Below, one piece after another: positions 48,812-57,452 of a DNA stretch of 64,000 bases (positions are counted from its first letter, which is position 1; each line of letters starts with the position of its first letter). Source of the DNA: Hyphomicrobiales bacterium. GTDB lineage: Bacteria; Pseudomonadota; Alphaproteobacteria; Rhizobiales; Rhizobiaceae. A program made the translations under genes and the position numbers. Location: contig UCKM01000028.1 of the NCBI GenBank assembly GCA_900473175.1, forward strand, positions 1 through 64,000, written 5' to 3'. Under the pieces are notes generated by a model that was not told where the DNA came from, ran no database searches, and saw only the letters and a list, made by a program, of their open reading frames with translations.

Positions 48812-49621
48812 GGTGCTATCACATTGTTTTTGGTTTAAGGAATTGTCGATATTGATCGTGGGCATGAGCCAGCCCATCGCAAATTATAAGAATCACCGTT
48901 TTCCGCCAGAGATCATCGCTCGTGCCGTCTGGCTCTACTACCGGTTTCCGCTCAGCTTGCGCCACGTTGAGGAAATGCTGCTTGAGCGCGGTATTGTCGT
49001 TTCTTACGAGACGATCCGCCGCTGGGGCAGAAGACATGGTCCCGACTATGCCCGCCGCATTACCGGAAAGCAGCCGTTGAAGAGCGATATCTGGCACCTC
49101 GACGAGGTTGTGGTCCGCATCAAAGGCAAGAAATTCTGGCTGTGGCGCGCTGTCGATCAGGATGGCTATGTCCTTGATGAAATCGTGCAGAACCGCAGGA
49201 ATACCAAGGCGGCCAGGCGTTTGTTGACGCGTCTTTTGAAGAAACAGGGCATGGTGCCAAAGCGGATAGTGACTGACAAACTGCGCTCTTATGGAGCAGC
49301 AAAACGTCAGGTCATGCCCAATGTCGAGCATCGCTCGCACAAAGGCTTGAACAATCGCGCTGAGAACTCCCATGTACCGTTTCGAAAGCGGGAGCGAATG
49401 CGACAGGGATTTCGATCCGTAGGCAACTTGCAATGCTTCGGTTCGCTGTTCTCTGCCGTCCGCAATCGCTTCGTTCCAGATCGTACCAAACACACAGCTA
49501 ACCAAATCCGCAATCACAGACTACAAGCCATCGCTGAGTGGAAGTCCGTAAGCGGACAGATCGTCTGAAACTGTCGTCACGAGCTCTTACGCGACCATAC
49601 CTTAAACAAGGTGACATCGCC
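48812..49621 (+). mobile_element. IS6-family insertion sequence, complete copy
   Basis: An 810-base element bounded by imperfect terminal repeats: left GGTGCTATCACATTGTTT, right (read inward) GGCGATGTCACCTTGTTT. It contains one intact transposase gene. The eight bases on each side do not match (TGTTGAAC against TCTCCGCC), so there is no target duplication, consistent with IS-mediated rearrangement or cointegrate resolution. Confidence 0.85.
48864..49568 (+). CDS. IS6-family transposase
   Basis: A 234-residue DDE transposase. It starts 'MSQPIANYKNHRFPPEIIAR', followed by a helix-turn-helix with 'LSLRHVEEMLLERGIVVSYE' and 'TIRRWGRRHG'. The catalytic residues are Asp in 'WHLDEVVVRIKGK', Asp in 'IVTDKLRSYGAAK', and Glu in 'NRAENSHVPFRKRER'. 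Length is standard and the frame is intact, so the element may still be active. Confidence 0.93.
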   Translation: MSQPIANYKNHRFPPEIIARAVWLYYRFPLSLRHVEEMLLERGIVVSYETIRRWGRRHGPDYARRITGKQPLKSDIWHLDEVVVRIKGKKFWLWRAVDQDGYVLDEIVQNRRNTKAARRLLTRLLKKQGMVPKRIVTDKLRSYGAAKRQVMPNVEHRSHKGLNNRAENSHVPFRKRERMRQGFRSVGNLQCFGSLFSAVRNRFVPDRTKHTANQIRNHRLQAIAEWKSVSGQIV

Positions 49622-49796
49622 TCTCCGCCCACATCCGGATTGTCTGGTGGGAGACGATGATGCCCCGGGCAGCGAGCAAGTCCTCGACCATGCGCAGGCT
49701 CAGCGGGAAACGAAAATACAGCCACACCGCACGCGCGATGATCTCGGAGGGAAAACGGTAGCGGTGGTAAACGGGATCACGGTGTTGCTGGGTCAT
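49622..49796 (-). pseudogene. IS6-family transposase, 5' fragment of a second element
   Basis: The minus-strand frame 49602-49796 encodes the first 55-60 residues of another IS6 transposase ('RYRFPSEIIARAVWLYFRFP', 'LSLRMVEDLLAARGIIVSH', 'QTIRMWAERR'). It is cut at the right end of the complete IS6 copy, so that copy inserted into or recombined with this one. The two are related but clearly different elements. Confidence 0.8.
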
Positions 49797-50176
49797 GCCG
49801 GATTATCCTGCCTACCCATAAACTCCCGGTTAAGTTTACAGTGCCGTCCTGCCTGCTCCCGCCGACAATGCCTGAGACGCCGCACGCTGACTCGGAACGT
49901 ACCGGTGGTGAGGGATCTGTCAGCGGCATTCCTCGCGTTGTCTCGCGGTCAATTCGAATAAGGCTCTGAGAGCTGTAAGGGTATGAATGCACGGTTTGGG
50001 TGGGCGCAGTCGTTCCGCTGTCATCAACATCCAGAATGAGCCCCGCCATGCTGGCCCACAAGGGGCGCCGTCTCATAGCTGCTTTGGAGAAAATCGGACG
50101 ATACTCTCGCCAACATGTTCTCGATATGGGAGTTCTCGCTGAGGTGCGACTTTGGCGCATCGGCAAGCTAACCTGT
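49797..50176. other. Stretch between insertion sequences
   Basis: About 380 bases with no supportable gene. It probably includes the end of the second IS6 element and the right end of the IS30 element; I could not define terminal repeats. Confidence 0.35.
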
Positions 50177-51188
50177 TCATCGCATCCGCGCCATGACCTT
50201 TGCCGGAACACTTCGGCCGGCGTCCTGAAGCCGAGGCATTTGCGCGGCGTCGTGTTGAGCTGGTCGCAGACGCGGCGCAGTTCGCTATCGCTGACGGCGA
50301 GCGGGTCAACCTCGCTCGAAAGCCATCTTCGGGCCCGGCAGGTGGTGTTCTCGACAGTGCCTTTCTGCCCGGGCGACTGCGGATCACAGAACCAGGTCTG
50401 CGTGCCAAGTCCGGCCTGGAGATAGGGCCAGTCGGTGAATTCGGTGCCACGGTCGAAGGTGATTGGCGGCGGGCCGTTGCGGGCAGGGCCTCCAGCGTGC
50501 GGATCAGCCGCTCCATGATCGGCCGCGACTGCCGGTCATTGTTGCGCAGAAACACGGTAAAGCGGCTCACTCGCTCGACCAGTGAGGTGGCTTCACCGAA
50601 CTTCTTCCTGAACTGCATCAGATCGCACTCCCAATGCCCAAACTGCTGGCGCTCACGCACAATGTCCGGCCGATGCAAAATGCTCAGATGCGGACTGAAA
50701 CGGCGGCCATGGCGACGCCGGGCATGCCGCGGCCGGCGTCGCGCTCGGCGTTCCGGCAGGTGATGCCACAGCTTGATGGCCTGGCCATCCTTCGAATAGG
50801 CAAACCGGTAGATTGTCTCGTGACAGACCGTCATGCCATGCCGTCCGCCTTCCAGCTTCAGACAGCCGGCGACTTGCTCGGGCGACCAGCCATGGCGAAT
50901 CCGCTCGATAATCGCCTCGCGCAGTTGCGGCAACCGCACCAGCTTGCGCCGATTGCCCCGCCGATCCTTTGACTTCGTATCGGCGATCGGACCGTAATAA
51001 CCAGCCAGTTCAAGCATCTCGGGATCATCGAAGCGGTTGCGCTTCAGTTCGCGAAAAACCGTTGAGCGATGCCGTCCGAGTTTCTCGGCAATAACGTCGA
51101 CGCTGATCTTCGCAGCGTGCCAGCGTTCGATCTTGCGGCGTTCGTCGAGCGTGATTTGGGAGTAGGTGCGCCGAAACGGTTGATCCAT
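50177..51188 (-). pseudogene. IS30-family transposase, frameshifted
   Basis: The gene starts ATG 51188 ('MDQPFRRTYSQITLDERRKI'). It has the IS30 helix-turn-helix ('VIAEKLGRHRSTVFRELKRN'), 'GWSPEQVAGCLKLEG', and the DDE core beginning 'GHWECDLMQFRKKFGEATSL'. Near 50480 the frame is lost: the expected continuation 'ITFDRGTEFTDWPYL' and 'VENTTCRARRWLS' is found one frame over, running on to 'NTTPRKCLGFRTPAEVF'. A possible second shift precedes the end near 50177. The element is probably inactive, unless programmed frameshifting occurs. Confidence 0.85.
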
Positions 51189-51557
51189 GGCGATTCCTTT
51201 GTTGCGATAAGCCATTGTTATCGCTACAAAGTCGCGCTTCGAAATAGACCATTTGTGCTTCAAAAGCTGCATAACAGGAATTATGGAACCCACCGCCCGG
51301 AAATGCCGAAACATAAATGGTGGGGCTGCTTGGTGCGGACAACTAAGGGTATCGGGAAAACCGGCCCGGTTAAAGATGAGTGGGAGGATAAACTCACGCA
51401 TGCAGCGAATTGACTCACAAATGGCACGGAAGTAACTTCCATGATATCGATAAACGATATCGCATAGCGATATTGCTGGCGCTTGGTGGATGGCATTTGT
51501 TCCTCATCCATATATTAGCTACCAAGCGCGCATGCCCGGCACAGGGAGGATTATGCA
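51189..51557. promoter_or_regulatory. IS30 end and VOC-gene upstream region
   Basis: No gene. The left part should hold an IS30 terminal repeat, which I could not define. The right part contains the two overlapping palindromes described separately. Confidence 0.45.
51443..51473. promoter_or_regulatory. Two overlapping palindromes, candidate PadR operator of the VOC gene
   Basis: GATATCG-ataaa-CGATATC (51443-51461) and ATATCGC-ata-GCGATAT (51457-51473) are perfect inverted repeats that overlap. Their arms match the palindrome upstream of the padR-like gene. They lie about 85 bases before the VOC gene. Confidence 0.7.
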
Positions 51558-51938
51558 ATGCCTGAAGCATTTGTGAGCGTCCGCTACATCGTCGATGACG
51601 TTACCGCATCCATTGAATTCTACACGACCCTGCTCGGTTTCACACTCCAGCACGACGCCGGGGCCGCCTTCGCATCGGTGACCCGCGGCAACCTGCGCCT
51701 GCTGCTCAGTGGCAAGGCCAGTTCCGGCGCGCAGGCCATGCCCGACGGAAGGCAACCGATCCCAGGTGGCTGGAACCGCATTTTGCTCATCGTGCCCAAC
51801 ATCACCGCCGAAGTCGAACGGCTGCGTAAGGCCGACTTGTCGTTCCGAAACGATATTCTCAAGGGCGTCGGCGGCAGCCAGATACTGCTCGACGACCCGT
51901 CCGGAAATCCGATTGAACTGTTCGAGCCTGCACACTGA
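51558..51938 (+). CDS. Glyoxalase/bleomycin-resistance (VOC) family protein
   Basis: A 126-residue VOC protein starting ATG 51558 after GGGAGG. Its paired beta-alpha-beta modules read 'SVRYIVDDVTASIEFYTTLL', 'GFTLQHDAGAAFASV', 'RNDILKGVGGSQILLDDPSG' and 'NPIELFEPAH', with the metal-type Glu at the C-terminal end. Members include glyoxalase I, extradiol dioxygenases and antibiotic-binding proteins; the substrate cannot be told. It is followed by a PadR regulator and carries matching operator-like palindromes. Confidence 0.88.
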   Translation: MPEAFVSVRYIVDDVTASIEFYTTLLGFTLQHDAGAAFASVTRGNLRLLLSGKASSGAQAMPDGRQPIPGGWNRILLIVPNITAEVERLRKADLSFRNDILKGVGGSQILLDDPSGNPIELFEPAH

Positions 51939-52019
51939 GGGCCCGGACAGCGGTAAACCCTGTCCCCGGTCATTTAAAGAACCGAAGGCGAATCGACTCC
52001 GTCTTCATCGGCAATATGG

Positions 52020-52044
52020 GTTAGCGATATCGAATATCGATAAC
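52020..52044. promoter_or_regulatory. Palindrome upstream of the padR-like gene
   Basis: GTTA-g-CGATAT-cga-ATATCG-a-TAAC is a 25-base near-perfect dyad 29 bases before the regulator start. It shares the CGATAT/ATATCG arms with the site upstream of the VOC gene. The position fits autorepression. Confidence 0.75.
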
Positions 52045-52072
52045 GTGAGCCGGATAACAATGATTGGACAGT

Positions 52073-52372
52073 ATGGAACACCAGGATCTTCTGAACGGCC
52101 TTATCCGCCTTCACGTCCTGCATCATGCAGTCGAAGGCGAACTCTACGGTCAGTGGATGATCGAAGAGCTTGCCCGCCACGGATACAAGCTGAGTGCAGG
52201 CACGCTGTATCCAATGCTGAAATCAATGGAGAAGAAGGGATATCTTGTTTCCGAAAATCGCCGCGACGGGCGAACTGCCCGCAAATTCTATCGGGCAACG
52301 CCCCTGGGGCGCGAAGCGCTGCAGATTGCCCGCGGCAAGGTAAGGGAACTGATTGGCGAAATGATGGAGTAG
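52073..52372 (+). CDS. PadR-family transcriptional regulator
   Basis: A 99-residue PadR regulator starting ATG 52073. The winged helix is 'LNGLIRLHVLHHAVEGELYG', 'QWMIEELARHGYKLSAGTLY', 'PMLKSMEKKGYLVSE'; the wing carries 'RRDGRTARKFYRATPLGREA'. It lacks the long C-terminal dimerisation helices of PadR-s1 proteins, so it belongs to the short class. It probably represses itself and the upstream VOC gene through the shared palindromes. Confidence 0.9.
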   Translation: MEHQDLLNGLIRLHVLHHAVEGELYGQWMIEELARHGYKLSAGTLYPMLKSMEKKGYLVSENRRDGRTARKFYRATPLGREALQIARGKVRELIGEMME

Positions 52373-52557
52373 ACGCCTCTCGGTCTTTAGCCGCGGTCAG
52401 ATCAGTCCTTTAATGAAAGACGCTGTAACGACAACCGATCGCCTGAAACGAAATAGCATGCTTGAAGTTTTTGCCGCGTTCCTGAAGCTCCGCGATAACG
52501 GTTTGAGCAACGCTGACCGTACAACTTTCTCTCGACATCCACGGACATCAGGCTGCT

Positions 52558-53604
52558 TCAGGCAGAACTTCGCAGCATCAGGTCTGATGCCAGCAGCTTT
52601 CGGTCGTCGCCGTGACCCTGCATGAAGCTTGGAAGGGTACCGCTCAACTTGTGAATTAGCATCTCGATCGCAAGCCTTCCTATCTCGTTATAGTTTTGCG
52701 CGACTGTCGTAATTGGTGGACAGGCATATCGGGAGAGAGGGTGATCATCATGCCCGGCCACACGCAGATCACAGTCCGCACCGTGGCCGACTTTAAGGCC
52801 CTTTTGGAACACCGCCGCAATAACTCCGAAAGCTACCCGGTCGTTTGCGCACAAAACGGTTCTCGTGGGAAAATTTGCAGTCGATTCGAGGATCCGCGTG
52901 GCCTCTTCAAAACCGAACCGCTCGAAATCCCACGTGGCGGTTTCGGAAACATCGACGATCCGCGGCGTCATTCGGAACTGCTCCATCGCTTCGATGTAGG
53001 CTTGCTGACGGGTGCGGGCGTTCGTGTTGACTTGCGGCATTCCAAAATAACACGGAGGTTCGCCTGACCTGCAGAGATAGTCGACAATCAGGCGGAAGCT
53101 CTGCCGGTTGTCCGTTCCTACAAAGGCGGACGTCTCATCCAAAGGTGAGTCGACGTAGACGAGCGGGATCGTGTGGCCGAGTTCGATCAAAGTTTCTTGG
53201 TGCGATTTTACGCCAAGAGGGGCAATTATTGCGCCGGATACGTTCATCGATTTAAATGTCTTGATCGCCTGATCTTCCAGTTCGGGCTTTCCGTCCGAGG
53301 ATAGGACAAAGGCGAGGAAGCCCGCCTCATTGGCAATCCCCTCGATGCGCCGGGTCAGGGCCATATAAAACGGGTCGGTCGAGTTCGGCACAATCACGCC
53401 CAGGATATTGCTGCGCCGCCGATTGAGGTTGACGGCAAAAAGGTTTGGCTGGAAACCCGATTTCTTCAGAGCGACTTCTATGCGATAGCGTGTGTTCCTT
53501 CTTACTGATGATGGATCTTGAAAATACTTGGAGACTGTTGGCCGGGAAAGACCGACGAATTCGGAGAACTCCTCCATCGTTTTTATCGTCTTTGCCACGA
53601 ACAT
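52558..53604 (-). CDS. LacI-family transcriptional regulator
   Basis: A 348-residue LacI regulator. The N-terminal helix-turn-helix is 'TMEEFSEFVGLSRPTVSKYF' followed by 'RNTRYRIEVALKKSGFQPN'. The sugar-binding domain begins 'NILGVIVPNSTDPFYMALTR' and has 'GAIIAPLG', 'IPLVYVDS' and 'TVLCANDRVAFGVIAAV'. It is read in the same direction as the dehydrogenase, SDR and binding-protein genes behind it, which it probably controls in response to a sugar or sugar alcohol. Confidence 0.92.
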   Translation of the reverse strand: MFVAKTIKTMEEFSEFVGLSRPTVSKYFQDPSSVRRNTRYRIEVALKKSGFQPNLFAVNLNRRRSNILGVIVPNSTDPFYMALTRRIEGIANEAGFLAFVLSSDGKPELEDQAIKTFKSMNVSGAIIAPLGVKSHQETLIELGHTIPLVYVDSPLDETSAFVGTDNRQSFRLIVDYLCRSGEPPCYFGMPQVNTNARTRQQAYIEAMEQFRMTPRIVDVSETATWDFERFGFEEATRILESTANFPTRTVLCANDRVAFGVIAAVFQKGLKVGHGADCDLRVAGHDDHPLSRYACPPITTVAQNYNEIGRLAIEMLIHKLSGTLPSFMQGHGDDRKLLASDLMLRSSA

Positions 53605-53702
53605 CTCCTGCTAGCTCTTCGATTTTAAACCGTTTAGCTGATGGATCCGCAGTCTGAAAGCTTCATGCGAAATCTTTGAACGAATTTCCGGTCCGGCAAC
53701 TG

Positions 53703-54722
53703 TCAGTCGGCGACGAACTGAACCTTCATCGTGGATGGGGCGACGTCACGCTTCGTTATAAACGAAACAACTTCTGTCAGAGGCAACCGGTGTGAGACGA
53801 GCCGCGCCATCAAGCCTTCATTATCGTGCGACAGGATCGCGAGAGCATCGGGGATGTTTCGGTTGAGTGAGTGCGAGCCGACGATTTTTATCTGGCGGCG
53901 AAAGATTTCAAACGGTGATATGGAAACTTCTGTGCCGGGAGCACAGACTCCGAACACGAGCGCAGTGCCCCCGTCAGCGACAAACCCGACAAGTCCTTCA
54001 ATTACCCGTGCGACGCCGGTTGCGTCCGCGACAAAATCGAACTGCTTCGTACGCACCGCCAGGTCGTCCGAACCGGGAACGGCTGTCGACAGCCCAAGTG
54101 ACTGAGCAAACTCTAGGCGGCTTTCAACAATGTCAGCAACCGTCACCTGCTGCACACCCTTGGCCTTAAGCGACAGGGCGAGGAGCAGACCGATCGGACC
54201 GGCTCCGAACACTAGTGCGTTCTGTGTCGCAAAGGGACCAGTCGTCAGTTGTGCTGCGTTCAGGCCGTTGAGCACGCAAGCCAACGGTTCGGCAAGTGCC
54301 GCCGTTTCGAAAGGCAGCGACCCGATATCGCAAAGATGGCTGGCCTTGACCATACTGTAAGCAGCGAAGCCCCCGTTGTTTGTCACACCGTAAGCTTTGA
54401 GGTTGCTGCACAGGTTAAACATCCTTTTTTGGCAGGCACGGCATGTCCCGCACGGGAGATTTGGATCTATGGCGACGCGTGAGCCAACCTCAAGACCAGT
54501 CACATCTTCGGCCACAGCCTCCACTACGCCAGCATATTCATGTCCGGGCACCAGCGGAAAATGACCACCGCCGTAACGGGCGTGCAGCACTTCAATGTCC
54601 GTATGGCAAAGACCAGCCGCCCTCACCCGGACAAGGGCATGTCCGGGCATTAGATCGGGAACCGGAATTTCAGTGACTTCTGCTATCCCCAGAGCAGGAT
54701 AATGAATGGCTTGCATGGTCAT
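53703..54722 (-). CDS. Zinc-dependent alcohol/polyol dehydrogenase (MDR family)
   Basis: A 339-residue medium-chain dehydrogenase. The catalytic-zinc site is in 'GLCHTDIEVLH' (Cys) and 'VPGHEYAGVVE' (His-Glu). The structural-zinc cysteines are 'CGTCRACQKRMFNLC', and the NAD(P)-binding loop is 'VFGAGPIGLLLA'. The closest group by eye is sorbitol/threonine-type dehydrogenases. Context (LacI regulator, SDR, sugar-binding protein) points to oxidation of a sugar alcohol. It ends the SDR-dehydrogenase pair, seven bases after the SDR stop. Confidence 0.9.
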   Translation of the reverse strand: MTMQAIHYPALGIAEVTEIPVPDLMPGHALVRVRAAGLCHTDIEVLHARYGGGHFPLVPGHEYAGVVEAVAEDVTGLEVGSRVAIDPNLPCGTCRACQKRMFNLCSNLKAYGVTNNGGFAAYSMVKASHLCDIGSLPFETAALAEPLACVLNGLNAAQLTTGPFATQNALVFGAGPIGLLLALSLKAKGVQQVTVADIVESRLEFAQSLGLSTAVPGSDDLAVRTKQFDFVADATGVARVIEGLVGFVADGGTALVFGVCAPGTEVSISPFEIFRRQIKIVGSHSLNRNIPDALAILSHDNEGLMARLVSHRLPLTEVVSFITKRDVAPSTMKVQFVAD

Positions 54723-54729
54723 CCGCTCG

Positions 54730-55500
54730 TCAGCTCATCCAGTTGCCGCCGTCGACGTTGTACGTCTGGGCGAGGATGTAATCGCTTTCGCTTGAGGCAA
54801 GGAAAATCGCCAGTCCCTTAATGTCATCCGGTGTTGCAAACCGCCCTATAGGTACTTCCCGCGCCACTGACGCTTTCTTTTCGCCGGGCTTGAGCCCTTC
54901 CCATTCGGCAAATTTCGCGTCAACGATATCCCAATGCTCGCCGTCGACCACACCGGGTGCGATCGCGTTGACGTTGATACCGTGTTTGACAAGAGCTAGG
55001 GCAGCGGATTGGGTGGCGGAGATAATCGCCGCCTTGGAGGCACAATAGAGGGTGACGAGCGCCTCTCCGCGCCTGCCGGCCTGGCTTGCCATGTTGATGA
55101 TTTTGCCGCCACGACCCCGGACGATCATCGCGTTGGCGACCGCCTTCATCATGAACAGCGGACCTTTGAGGTTAATGTCAAATACCCGCTTGTAGCTGTC
55201 CTCCGTTATGCCCTGAATCGGGGCCATATCGAAGATTGCGGCATTGTTGATCAGAATATCGATGCCGCTGAATTCTTCATCGACACTCTTCACCACCGCC
55301 TCGATCTCTGCGAGATCCGTCACATCCAGCTTCAGTGCCTTCGCGGCGGGGCCAATCGCTTCGGCCGCAGCTGTCGCTCGCGTGATATCGATATCGGCAA
55401 TGATGACCTTAGCACCTTCATTCACAAAGGCTTCCGCAAAGCCAAGTCCGATACCACGGGCACCGCCAGTGATGAGAGCCACCTTGTCTTTCAGTCTCAT
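54730..55500 (-). CDS. Short-chain dehydrogenase/reductase
   Basis: A 256-residue classical SDR starting ATG 55500. The cofactor loop is 'TGGARGIGLGFAEAF', then 'ADIDITRA' and 'ILINNAAIFDMAPI', Ser in 'IINMASQAGRRG', and Tyr-Lys in 'YCASKAAIISATQ'. The Asp at the end of the second strand suggests NAD rather than NADP. By eye it is like sorbitol dehydrogenase (SmoS/PolS type) or other polyol dehydrogenases. It lies between the binding-protein remnant and the zinc dehydrogenase, which suggests a polyol pathway. Confidence 0.9.
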   Translation of the reverse strand: MRLKDKVALITGGARGIGLGFAEAFVNEGAKVIIADIDITRATAAAEAIGPAAKALKLDVTDLAEIEAVVKSVDEEFSGIDILINNAAIFDMAPIQGITEDSYKRVFDINLKGPLFMMKAVANAMIVRGRGGKIINMASQAGRRGEALVTLYCASKAAIISATQSAALALVKHGINVNAIAPGVVDGEHWDIVDAKFAEWEGLKPGEKKASVAREVPIGRFATPDDIKGLAIFLASSESDYILAQTYNVDGGNWMS

Positions 55501-55666
55501 AATGATCTCCAGAGTATTTTGATCTCGTGCGTATCGCATCGATAAAACAGAAGAGCGCAGACCGGTGATGCCATACAGCCCGCCCCTGAAACCAATGGTC
55601 CGGCAGTGTGTGCTGCCGGACCATCCTCCGGGAGGAGCCTGCGGCATTCCCGCCGCAGGATTGACA

Positions 55667-56948
55667 TTACTTGATATAGCCTGCGCGGGTCATGTCGCGT
55701 TGGACCTGAGACTGGGCAGCCTCCAGTGCGGCGTCCACAGTCTGAGAGCCGGCAAGAGCAGCTGCAATCTGCTGGCCCACGACCGTGCCGATCGACTGGA
55801 ACTCAGGGATCGCAACAAACTGGACACCCGTATAGGGGACCGGGTCCTTGGTCGGCTTGGACGGGTCTGCCGACATGATAGCCTCCAGGACCGTTGATGC
55901 GAAAGGTGCCGCCTTCTGGTATTCGGGCAAAGCGTAGGTCGACTTGCGCGTGCCGGGCGGAACCGCGACCCAACCCTCAGATTCGCCGACGACCTTCACG
56001 TAGTCCTTCGATGTCGCCCATTTGAGGAAGGACTTTGCCGCCTCAAGCTTCTGCGAGGTCTGGGGAATAGCGAGGTTCCAGGACCATGACCAGCTTGAGC
56101 CGTTCGGCGTTACCGATACCGGAGACCGGCTGAACGCGATCTTGTCGGCGACCTGGCTCTGTTTCGGATCGTAGACCCGCCCTGCCGCCGAGGTGGCGTC
56201 GATCCACATGGCGCAGTGGCCGGTCGCGAACAGCGCCTGATTTTCATTGAACCCGTTGGCCGTCGCCCCCGGAGGACCGTAGTCTGTCATCAGCTTGACG
56301 TAGTCGTTGATGGCGTTCTTCCAAGGCTCGGAAGTGAGCTGGGGCTTCCAGTCCATGTCAAACCAGCGACCGCCGTAACTGTTCACCATGGTGCCAAGGA
56401 AGGCCATGTTTTCGCCCCAGCCGGGTTTGCCACGCAAGCAGATGCCATACTGCTGCTTCGATTTGTCCGTCAGCTTCGCCGCGAACTCTTTGATCTGATC
56501 GTAGGTCGGCTGATCGGGCATCTTCAAGCCTGCAGCGTCGAAGAGGTCCTTGCGGTAAAGCGTGAAAGAACTCTCGGTGTAGAACGGAACTGCGTAGAGT
56601 TTGCCGTCCACCGTCAGGCCTTTCTTGATCGGGTCGAGAAGATCGCTGTAGTCGTAGTCGTCGCCGAGGTCATCGACGGGTGCAAGCCACCCCTGTTTAC
56701 CCCAAATCGGCGCTTCGTAACCGCCGATGGTCATGATGTCGTACTGGCCACCCTTGGTCGCGATGTCCGTTGTCACCCGTTCGCGCAGGATGTTTTCTTC
56801 CAATACCACCCAGTTGATCTTGTTGCCGGTCTCTTTCTCCCAGGCCGGCGACAGCTTTTGCATAATGATCATATCGCCATTGTTCACCGTGGCGATGGTC
56901 AGTTCCTCAGCGTAACCCGTTGCGCCAACCAACGCTGCGCCAGCAACG
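55667..56948 (-). pseudogene. ABC-transporter sugar-binding protein, 5' end cut by a 141-bp element
   Basis: The frame encodes a nearly complete family-1 extracellular solute-binding protein: 'LTIATVNNGDMIIMQKLSPA', 'YDIMTIGGYEAPIWGKQGWL', 'LYAVPFYTESSFTLYRKDLF', 'GHCAMWIDATSAAG' and 'AIPQTSQKLEAAKSFLKWA'. Only the last part of the signal peptide ('VAGAALVGATGYA') remains. The coding sequence stops exactly at the terminal repeat of the element at 56949, so start codon, most of the signal peptide and promoter are lost. Only a TTG at 56932 could serve as start. The permease and ATPase genes are missing. Confidence 0.85.
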
Positions 56949-57089
56949 GGGATGTCACGTTAACGGAAAATACTGCCTTCTACTCGTCAAGCGGAAAATC
57001 TCATGATAATGAAATCAGGTATTTAGCGGGCTGCAAAACCGCGTGGGCGAACCGCCAACAGCACTATACTGAGTCAACGTGACATCCCC
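56949..57089. mobile_element. 141-bp miniature element with IS6-like terminal repeats
   Basis: The ends are inverted copies of GGGGATGTCACGTTRAC (56949-56965 and 57073-57089). The inside is non-coding. The TGTCACGTT part of the ends is shared with the terminal repeats of the IS6 copies at 62.7-63.5 kb (GGGAGTTGTCACGTT) and, less closely, 48.8-49.6 kb. No matching flanking duplication is seen (GCAAC-type left flank against ACTCG-type right). Confidence 0.72.
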
Positions 57090-57452
57090 ACTCGGCGAAA
57101 ACCGCGCCCACTTCGGCAAGCTCGCCGTTCAAATGCTTGCCCAAAACTGTATGTCTGCCGATCCACAACAATTGCAGTTAATTTGATAAATGACGTCGCT
57201 TGGATTCTCAAATTAACTACAGCAATCGGTCGTGAACGGCCACATTCTTACGATTAAGTACAGTGCGACACCCACAATTTATGATGGTAGATCGGCCAGT
57301 ATGTAGATAGTCAATAGCACTTGAGCTTCGACCCTCCGGGCAAGAAATTTCGATGCCACATCAGTGAACGCACTGCATAGAAATGCTGCAACCGGCATAG
57401 ATTTTATCACCAAATGGTGCTATTTTCCGCGCTTCAATTAGGGAGCTACATC
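57090..57452. other. AT-rich region with repeat block 1
   Basis: About 360 bases without a gene. The centre holds repeat block 1 (57174-57270). The rest leads to the second vapBC pair. Confidence 0.5.
57174..57270 (+). repeat. AT-rich terminal block 1 (A - A' - B)
   Basis: Element A, GCAGTTAATTTGATAA (57174-57189), faces an inverted partner A' (57203-57223, GATTCTCAAATTAACT core). After 19 bases comes element B (57243-57270), CATTCTTACGATTAAGTACA then GTGCGACA. The same A-A'-spacer-B layout recurs at 61231-61327 and, degenerate, at 63658-63803. Confidence 0.75.

Noticed and set aside
50200-50763. 187-codon plus-strand ORF
   Set aside because: Antisense to the frameshifted IS30 transposase; no protein family features.
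56216-57082. 288-codon plus-strand ORF
   Set aside because: Antisense to the sugar-binding-protein gene, and it runs into the 141-bp element; composition is that of a shadow frame.
56949-57089. Tn3-type miniature element (GGGG ends)
   Set aside because: The ends begin with GGGG as in Tn3-family repeats, but the TGTCACGTT core is shared with the IS6-family ends in this window and no five-base duplication is present, so an IS6 relation is preferred.
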